From Bifidobacterium amazonense (GTDB lineage: Bacteria; Actinomycetota; Actinomycetes; Actinomycetales; Bifidobacteriaceae): a DNA stretch of 34,295 bases. Numbering within the stretch: the stretch's first letter is position 1; every line of letters begins with the position of its first letter. The notes below the pieces were generated by a model. It saw only the letters and a program-made list of their open reading frames with translations. It did no database searches and was not told the origin of the DNA. Below, piece after piece: positions 28,784-34,295 of this stretch. The stretch spans positions 1 to 34,295 of the forward strand of contig NZ_JAFEJT020000034.1 of the NCBI RefSeq assembly GCF_018555435.2. The letters run 5' to 3'. A program made the translations under genes and the position numbers.

Positions 28784-29629
28784 GTGGAGGACTTCATCGT
28801 AGCCATGCTCAACATGATCGGCGGCGGAGGTGCCGGTTCGATCACGGCCGGGCTGTTGTCCCAGACGCCGGAGACATGGAATCCCGCTCTTTACCAGTTG
28901 GCGGTGAACGTGCATGGAGTCGCCGTCAAGCCTCTGACGTCGGTGGTGCTCGCGGTCATGTTCACGTTGGAGCTGGCGCGCAACTCGACGCGCATCGAAG
29001 CGGACCGCGATCTGGGCGTGAAGATCGTGGCCGGCACCATGTTCAAGATCGCGCTGGTGTTCATCGCCGTGCAGAACGCCGGTTTGTTCATTCGGATGTT
29101 CAATCAGGTCACGCAGTTCCTCATGCAGGGCGTGTCCTCGCAGATGTCGTATGAGGCGACGGGCGACGGCGGTCAGTTGGGTGATCTGATGCGTGACCAG
29201 ATTCGCGATGCCGGGGTGATGGGGCAGGCGGCGTTGTTCTTTCTGCTGGTGATTCCGTGGCTGTTGTCCCAGTTGGCGTCGGTGGTGTTCACGGTGGTGC
29301 TGTATGTGCGGTTCATCGAGTTGTATGCGTTGACGGCGTTTCAGTCGTTGCCGTTCGCGTTTCTGGTGCATGAGGACACCAAGCCGATCGGCGTGGGTTT
29401 CTTCAAGTCGTATGCTCGCACGTCGGTGAATGCGGTGTGCGTGTTCATATGTCTGGTGTTCTATCAGCGGATCGTGGTCGATGCCGTGAAGATCCCGGAT
29501 TCCGCGGACGAGGGCATGGTGGCGTGGGTGACGGGCAACTTCGGCAATCTCATGATGGCGGGCATCCTGCTGTTTTTTGTGATCGCGGTGAGTCAGCGTG
29601 TCAGTCGGGCCATAGCCGGCGGCGAGTAG
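28784..29629 (+). CDS. VirB6/TrbL-like conjugation channel protein
   Basis: The protein has 281 residues from GTG 28784. About six membrane segments lie near residues 45-65, 82-104, 148-170, 172-192, 208-228 and 252-272. A large polar loop (about 108-147) contains QMSYEATGDGGQLGDLMRDQ. Polytopic proteins of this size between the small VirB2-like and PrgI-like genes are the VirB6/TrbL component that forms the inner-membrane path of DNA in type IV secretion. It has the usual order for Gram-positive ICEs. It starts 19 bases after its upstream neighbour's stop and is surely cotranscribed with it. Sequence similarity in this family is low, so the call leans on topology and order. Confidence 0.75.
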   Translation: MEDFIVAMLNMIGGGGAGSITAGLLSQTPETWNPALYQLAVNVHGVAVKPLTSVVLAVMFTLELARNSTRIEADRDLGVKIVAGTMFKIALVFIAVQNAGLFIRMFNQVTQFLMQGVSSQMSYEATGDGGQLGDLMRDQIRDAGVMGQAALFFLLVIPWLLSQLASVVFTVVLYVRFIELYALTAFQSLPFAFLVHEDTKPIGVGFFKSYARTSVNAVCVFICLVFYQRIVVDAVKIPDSADEGMVAWVTGNFGNLMMAGILLFFVIAVSQRVSRAIAGGE

Positions 29630-29671
29630 CCGCCTACCACAACCGGGGCCAATCAGGGAAAGGATTCATTC

Positions 29672-30052
29672 ATGTTGCAGATGCGCGTATATAAGGAGAT
29701 CGCCAATGTTGAGGCGAAGGTGATGTGGGGGCTGAGCTGGCGCCAACTGGCGGCCGCCGCGTGCATGCTCGTTCTGGGCGGATGTGAGGCGGCGTTGTTC
29801 TGGTCGTTGGGACTGTCCGATCTGGGGTCGTATCTGCTGTTTGCGGTTTGCCTGCCGTTCGCGCTGTGGGGTTGGTGGCGTCCGAAGGGGCTGAAGCCGG
29901 AACGGTATCTGGGATACATGCTGCGCCAGCGTTTCGGGCCGAAGGTCTATTTGCTTGAATCCTATGTTCCCGCGAGGTTTCCCGGCAAACCGTCGTTGAG
30001 GGAGAAGACCCGTAGACGAATCAAGGGAAGGAAGGCACGTCGTCATGTCTGA
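29672..30052 (+). CDS. PrgI-family (VirB3-like) conjugation protein
   Basis: The protein has 126 residues; AAAGGA lies 8 bases before the ATG. The N-terminal MRVYKEIANVEAKVMWGLSW and two membrane segments (about 20-43 and 50-68) followed by a basic C-terminus (REKTRRRIKGRK) are characteristic of the PrgI family. PrgI is the VirB3 counterpart that sits in the membrane with VirB4. It overlaps the VirB4 start by 8 bases, so the two are translationally coupled. This matches the prgI-virB4 pairing of many Gram-positive conjugative elements. Confidence 0.85.
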   Translation: MLQMRVYKEIANVEAKVMWGLSWRQLAAAACMLVLGGCEAALFWSLGLSDLGSYLLFAVCLPFALWGWWRPKGLKPERYLGYMLRQRFGPKVYLLESYVPARFPGKPSLREKTRRRIKGRKARRHV

Positions 30053-32441
30053 CATCAGTGGCAGCAAGGCGGTCAAAGGCAACGGTAAGCGACATGGAAA
30101 GGCCGGGAACAGGCGGTCCGGGAATCGTCGCATGCCTCGTTCGTCGAAGGAGCTGCTTGGCTATGATTCGATGCTGTCCAATGGCATCGTGTTCCTCGGC
30201 GGCGACCGGTGGAGCGTGTCGCTGCGGATCAGCGACATCAATTATCAGGTCGCGACCCAGGATCAGCAGCTGGATGTCGTGGACCGGTGGGGGCGTTTCC
30301 TGAATTCGATCGGTGAGAACATGGGAGTCCAGATCACGGTCGCCACGCGCATGCTGGATCCCGAGGAGGTGACGCGCAGTATCGCCATGCCGCTTCGGAG
30401 CGATGCGTTGGATGGACTGCGCGGGGACTTCAACCGCAATGTGCGTCGGCGTCTCGCCGGCCGTTCGCAGGGCGCGGTGACGGACAAGTATCTGACGTTG
30501 ACGTTGCGTGAGCGGGACGGGGAGCGTGCGGTCACGCTGCTGAACCGTGCCGCGTTGCGTGCCACGGCGCAGCTGCGGTCGGTGGGCGGCTGCGTCGGTG
30601 TCCGCTTGGATCGGCAGTCGCGTCTGGCGGTGCTGCACGGGATGCTGCGGCACGGTGTCCGGTTCTCGTTCACCGAGGATGGTTTCCTGAAATCGCATGG
30701 CATGTCCACGAAGGATTATGTGGCCCCGTTCGCCGTGGACGTGTCGGATCGCCGTCGGCTCCGGTTGAGCTCGGGCACCACGGAAGTATGGCATCAGTGT
30801 CTTTTGGTGCGTGATTTCCCGGATTATCTGAGCGATCAGCTGGTGTCGTCCATCACGGACATCAAGGCGGACATCACGGTCGGCATCCATCTGTCCCCGC
30901 GGGGTAAGGCCGAGGGGTTGAAGCTCGTGAACCGGACGATCGCCGAAATGGATATGCAGGCCATCGACGAGCGGCGCAAGAACCGCAAACAGCATCTACC
31001 CGAGGACATGCTGCCTCATGAGCTGCAGGAATCCATGACTCAGGCGGGTGAGCTGCGTGATGATCTGGAGCATAACGGCGACCGTCTGGTGGATTCCCTG
31101 ATGATTGTGGACGTGTCTGCGGACAGCCGCGAGCAACTGGATCAGACGGTTCGTGACGTGACAGCTGCGATCGATGGGCAGTCCTGTGTGGCCGAGACCT
31201 TGGCCTACATGCAGGTGGAAGGACTGAACGCCGTGCTGCCGTTGGGTAATTCTTTGCCGCCGATGCGTCGCACGTTGACCACATCGAGCGCGGCGATTCT
31301 GGTGCCGTTCACGTCGCAGGAACTGTTCGAGCCGGGCGGGGTGTTCCATGGGGCGAACGCCCGCACCGGCAATCCCGTGGTCATCGACCGTACGAAAGGC
31401 ATGAACGGCAACGGATTCGTTTTGGGTACGACCGGTTCGGGCAAGAGCCAGGCGGCGAAGAACGAGATAACCCAGATCTATCTGACCCGTCCGGACGATG
31501 ATCTGATCGTCATCGACCCGGAACGTGAGTTCACGCCGTTGTGCACCGGTCTTGGCGGCGAGCGAGTCGAGATCGGGGAATCGTCTCGCGCGCATATCAA
31601 CGCTTTGGATATCGAGTATGAGGATGATTCCGAGGGTGATCCGATCCGGTCGAAATGTGCGAGCGTGCTGAACATGCTCGGCGTGCTGATCGGCGGACAG
31701 GACGGCATCGACCGCATGCAGCGCAGTCTGATCGACCGTACGGTCATCGGCATGTATCGCGAGGTGCGGGAGCATCCAGAACTGGGCATGCCCACGCTCG
31801 TCACCCTGCATGACCGTCTCGCGGCTTTGAATGAGCCAGGTGCCCGTGATGCGGCACGAGCATTGGAGATCTACGCGACCGGCAGTCTGAACGCCTTCGC
31901 CCATGCCACCGATGTGAATACGTCCAGCCGGTTCCTGGTCTATGACGTTTCCGGTCTGGGAGCGGAGTTGCGCACATTCGGTATGCTCGTCGTTCTGGAT
32001 CAGATTTGGAACCGGGTCGTCAGGAATCGCCGTCTCGGCCGGCGCACCTGGCTGTGGGTGGACGAGTTCCATCTGCTGTTCTCGAACCGGTATGCGGCCG
32101 AATACTTCCTGCGCCTGTACAAGCGCGCCCGTAAATGGGGTTTGTGCCCCACCGGCATTACGCAGAACATCGAGGAGCTGCTGGCCAACCAGGATGCGCG
32201 TCTGATGCTCGCGAACAGCGACTTCCTGTTGCTGCTGAACCAGACCGCCACGGATGCCGACGCCTTGTGCGAGCTGCTGAAGCTGTCCGATGAGCAGCGG
32301 GCGTTCTTCACCGGGGTGCAGCCCGGTCAGGGCATGGCCAAGAGCGGCACTGCGTTCATACCGTTCGATGGGCGTATCGATGCCGATAGTCTGCTTTACC
32401 GGTTGTATACCACGAAATTCGAGGATCGGAAGCCCGAATGA
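30045..32441 (+). CDS. virB4: VirB4-type conjugation ATPase
   Basis: The protein has 798 residues; GGAAGG lies upstream of the ATG. A basic, Gly-rich N-terminus is followed by the VirB4 N-domain (about 40-400). The C-terminal ATPase carries Walker A GTTGSGKS (461-468) and Walker B WLWVDEFH (D673, E674), and the segment GLCPTGITQNIEELL fits the motif downstream of Walker B in VirB4/TraE proteins. It powers assembly and substrate transfer of the type IV secretion machine at the cytoplasmic face. It is coupled to PrgI by overlap upstream and to the hydrolase gene downstream (ATGA overlap). A full-length protein without lesions suggests an active element. Confidence 0.93.
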   Translation: MSDISGSKAVKGNGKRHGKAGNRRSGNRRMPRSSKELLGYDSMLSNGIVFLGGDRWSVSLRISDINYQVATQDQQLDVVDRWGRFLNSIGENMGVQITVATRMLDPEEVTRSIAMPLRSDALDGLRGDFNRNVRRRLAGRSQGAVTDKYLTLTLRERDGERAVTLLNRAALRATAQLRSVGGCVGVRLDRQSRLAVLHGMLRHGVRFSFTEDGFLKSHGMSTKDYVAPFAVDVSDRRRLRLSSGTTEVWHQCLLVRDFPDYLSDQLVSSITDIKADITVGIHLSPRGKAEGLKLVNRTIAEMDMQAIDERRKNRKQHLPEDMLPHELQESMTQAGELRDDLEHNGDRLVDSLMIVDVSADSREQLDQTVRDVTAAIDGQSCVAETLAYMQVEGLNAVLPLGNSLPPMRRTLTTSSAAILVPFTSQELFEPGGVFHGANARTGNPVVIDRTKGMNGNGFVLGTTGSGKSQAAKNEITQIYLTRPDDDLIVIDPEREFTPLCTGLGGERVEIGESSRAHINALDIEYEDDSEGDPIRSKCASVLNMLGVLIGGQDGIDRMQRSLIDRTVIGMYREVREHPELGMPTLVTLHDRLAALNEPGARDAARALEIYATGSLNAFAHATDVNTSSRFLVYDVSGLGAELRTFGMLVVLDQIWNRVVRNRRLGRRTWLWVDEFHLLFSNRYAAEYFLRLYKRARKWGLCPTGITQNIEELLANQDARLMLANSDFLLLLNQTATDADALCELLKLSDEQRAFFTGVQPGQGMAKSGTAFIPFDGRIDADSLLYRLYTTKFEDRKPE

Positions 32442-34030
32442 GACCCGTCACCTCCGACTCATTCCACGCCACGCGCAATCTCGTTCGGCCGAACGGCATG
32501 ATTCATGGTTTGAAAGTCCGTCATGTTAATGGACTCTTCCATGGCCCAGTGTTGGCCGGGCTGAAACAGCCACGAACCACCATCAGGAACAATCAATCCG
32601 AAGTATCGCGCCCGACCGGCATAACAACCGTCAGCGTTTTGGAACGTGGTGTGAAGGCGACACGGTCCGTGCTTGAATCGCAATCGGCACAGACGGATAC
32701 CAGAGAGGACGACGACTTGTTGTCACCAATGGTTCCCGCAAGTCGGATACGCGACGGCGTGACCGGCATTATTCGCACAAGACATGCCGCAAGAGGTTCA
32801 ACGGCACGTGCCGTGGCAGGAAGAACGGCTTCGGCTCGCGCCAAACGTGCGAGACATTCCGGCAAGACCGTACGATCGGGTGTCCAGGGGGCCAAATCCG
32901 CTGCCAGAGCTTCGACGCAGGTTGCACGACAGGTCACACAGGCGGTTTCTCGGACTATGACGGCGGTGAAGGCCGGTGTCGCGGCATCGGCATCAGCTGC
33001 GGTCAGCATTCCATTTCTATTGGGCACGGCGGCGGTGCTGATGGTCTTCAGCCTGCTGCTGTGGTTCATACCCACCGTTGCCGTCGGAGATGACGGAGGT
33101 TGCGAGGCCAGTGTGATCGAGGTCCCGGACGAGGCGAAGCCATGGGTAAGCGAGGCGGCCCGATCGAGCGGATTGAGCGCGGATTTCATCGCGGCGATCA
33201 TGAAGCAGGAATCCGGTTTCCGACCGGATGCGTATGCCGACGACAGCAACGGCGGAACATGGGGATTGCTGCAGATGAACAGGAGCGTATGGCGCGGCGT
33301 GCATCCCGAAGGTGCCGATCAGACACCACCTGAAGGCATCACCGAGCCCATGGTCCACGCCCATTACGGCGGCATGTATCTGAAAAACCGCTTGGAAGGC
33401 GTCAAACAGCTCAAGGCCAAGCACCCGGGCATGCCGTTCGCCGAACTTGACGACCTGACGGCTTTGGTCATCGCCCATAACGCGGGCGAAGGCAACCTCA
33501 TGAGGTACCCGGATATTCCCAACATCACCAAACGGTATCTCGACAACGTGAAGCCGGCGATTGATGCGGGAGGCGGCTGTTCGGCCACGGCAGGACGAAC
33601 CATCGGCAAGCTCACGCCACCGTTGGTCATGCAGTCTGGCACGCTGAACGTGGATGTGGCGGCGACCGGCACGCCCGTGGGCAAGATCACCACCTATGAG
33701 ACCGGCCAATGCACATGGTGGGCGGCCGCTCGCCGATTGCAGATCGGCAAACCGGTGGACGGATACATGGGCGACGGCTGGATGTGGGCGTCAAGCGCCA
33801 GAAAATTCGGATATCCAACGGGCGGCGGCATACAGCTCGGTGACGTGGCAAGCTTCGCCAAAGGCTATCTCGGCGCAAGCGCCGATTATGGACACGTCGC
33901 CATCGTCGAGGAAATCAAGGACGACGGAAGCATTGTTGTCAGCGAATCCGGCGGCGGCCTCCCATACGCATGGCTCAGGACCCTTACCAAAGAGCAGGCC
34001 AACAATCCCAGCATCACTTACATCCACTAA
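32438..34030 (+). CDS. VirB1-like bifunctional wall hydrolase: SLT + CHAP
   Basis: The protein has 530 residues, with a start overlapping the VirB4 stop. A long basic, Arg/Ala/Thr-rich cytoplasmic region (1-190) precedes one membrane segment (about 191-216). Outside the membrane lies a lytic-transglycosylase (SLT) domain with catalytic E258 in MKQESGFRPDA and the GTWGLLQMN and IAHNAGEGN motifs. It is followed by a CHAP amidase/endopeptidase domain with C425 in GQCTWWAA and H486 in YGHVAIVEE. Such fused hydrolases (VirB1/TcpG/CwlT type) open the peptidoglycan locally so that the conjugation channel can cross the wall. Orientation N-in/C-out fits the basic N-terminus. A very long N-terminal region for this family is unusual. 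Confidence 0.9.
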   Translation: MRPVTSDSFHATRNLVRPNGMIHGLKVRHVNGLFHGPVLAGLKQPRTTIRNNQSEVSRPTGITTVSVLERGVKATRSVLESQSAQTDTREDDDLLSPMVPASRIRDGVTGIIRTRHAARGSTARAVAGRTASARAKRARHSGKTVRSGVQGAKSAARASTQVARQVTQAVSRTMTAVKAGVAASASAAVSIPFLLGTAAVLMVFSLLLWFIPTVAVGDDGGCEASVIEVPDEAKPWVSEAARSSGLSADFIAAIMKQESGFRPDAYADDSNGGTWGLLQMNRSVWRGVHPEGADQTPPEGITEPMVHAHYGGMYLKNRLEGVKQLKAKHPGMPFAELDDLTALVIAHNAGEGNLMRYPDIPNITKRYLDNVKPAIDAGGGCSATAGRTIGKLTPPLVMQSGTLNVDVAATGTPVGKITTYETGQCTWWAAARRLQIGKPVDGYMGDGWMWASSARKFGYPTGGGIQLGDVASFAKGYLGASADYGHVAIVEEIKDDGSIVVSESGGGLPYAWLRTLTKEQANNPSITYIH

Positions 34031-34051
34031 TCCTGAGGGAAAGAAGGAATC

Positions 34052-34171
34052 ATGCGTCGCATCAATTCCAAACTTGATTCGTACGAGCTTGCCGATTTGA
34101 TGAGTGATTCTGACAACTGGGATCTTCTTGCGCAAATCCACGATCATCCCAGTACATGGCCGGAACTCTGA
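34052..34171 (+). CDS. 39-residue protein resembling a variant leucine-rich repeat
   Basis: ATG at 34052 follows AAGGAAT. The translation has Tyr-Glu-Leu-Ala near residues 11-14, then Asp-Trp-Asp-Leu-Leu, and HPSTWPEL near the end. This resembles the variant leucine-rich repeat (LRV) unit with its HP-x-T-x-P turn that recurs in bifidobacterial proteins. The stop lies only two bases before the probable left end of the IS element, so the gene may have been cut short by the insertion. No function is proposed. Confidence 0.45.
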   Translation: MRRINSKLDSYELADLMSDSDNWDLLAQIHDHPSTWPEL

Positions 34172-34173
34172 TA

Positions 34174-34295
34174 TGACCTGGTTTTTGTTCCGTGTTTTAT
34201 CTCATTGATGGGAGACTAGGAACATGACCGGAAAGACTCGTTATACGAAGGAGTTCCAGGCGAGGGCGCTCAGGCTTCTGGAGGAGGCGCGTGCG
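34174..34295 (+). mobile_element. Left end of an IS3-family insertion sequence (right part outside window)
   Basis: TGACCTGG at 34174 resembles the TG...CTGG ends of IS3-type inverted repeats, and the first transposase gene begins 50 bases further in. The right end and target duplication are not in the window, so the boundary is provisional. Confidence 0.5.
34224..34295 (+). CDS. IS3-family transposase OrfA (N-terminal part, 3' end outside window)
   Basis: Twenty-four codons are visible, starting at ATG 34224, with only GGAGAC about 10 bases upstream as a possible ribosome site. The start TRYTKEFQARALRLLEEARA is typical of the HTH at the head of IS3/IS911 OrfA (family form: RxTxEFKxxAVxLxxE). 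OrfA binds the ends of the IS and, after a -1 frameshift in most members, forms the OrfAB transposase. The frame is open at the window edge. Confidence 0.75.
   Translation, partial: MTGKTRYTKEFQARALRLLEEARA

Overview
The window looks like chromosome from a high-GC actinobacterium, most probably Bifidobacterium (inferred). The grounds are GC-rich codon use, a WhiB-type regulator, a GPH-type sugar transporter next to a GH2 beta-galactosidase and a LacI regulator, and SspB-type adhesin domains in a conjugative element. No 16S rRNA or other species marker is present.

Bases 1 to about 6312 are ordinary core chromosome: the end of an NlpC/P60 cell-wall hydrolase, a two-domain universal stress protein, three tandem hairpin repeats, an OsmC-like peroxidase, the thyA-folA folate/thymidylate pair, a low-molecular-weight tyrosine phosphatase, trmB, and tRNA-Glu(TTC) with a clear promoter and terminator.

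From the 3' side of the tRNA-Glu gene to the window end, the gene content is that of an integrative and conjugative element (ICE). It opens with a divergent pair of small HTH regulators around a palindromic operator. A plus-strand run follows: small proteins, a HTH replication-type protein with iteron-like repeats inside its gene, a WhiB-like regulator, ParA, a ribbon-helix-helix partner, and two hypothetical proteins. The gaps in this run hold a peculiar C/A-rich repeat built on CAATCAAG. A strongly AT-rich patch (about 11100-12560) carries an 8-TM membrane protein on the minus strand. Next to it is a two-gene ATPase + TOPRIM-like module, a likely defence system. A 1431-residue LAHTG-anchored adhesin with SspB-C2-like domains follows.

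Between the adhesin and the conjugation genes sits a carbohydrate cassette: GPH transporter (minus), lacZ, nagB and nagA (plus), and a LacI regulator (minus). The palindrome AGTAAA-N4-TTTACT, or a close match, lies at the transporter promoter, between the -35 and -10 of lacZ, and upstream of lacI, so the cassette appears to be one regulon. It would import and split galactosides and feed GlcNAc-type sugars to glycolysis as fructose-6-phosphate.

The last part is a type IV secretion run: a VirB2/Maff2-like small membrane protein, VirB6-like, PrgI-like, VirB4 ATPase, and a VirB1-like SLT+CHAP hydrolase, translationally coupled at the later junctions. A 39-residue LRV-like protein and the start of an IS3-family element close the window. 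No integrase, relaxase or coupling protein is seen, so the element continues past the window. The most unusual points are the ATPase-TOPRIM pair beside the AT-rich membrane protein, the origin-like repeats inside the replication gene, the catabolic cassette carried within an ICE, and the repressor frame that runs antisense through the tRNA gene.
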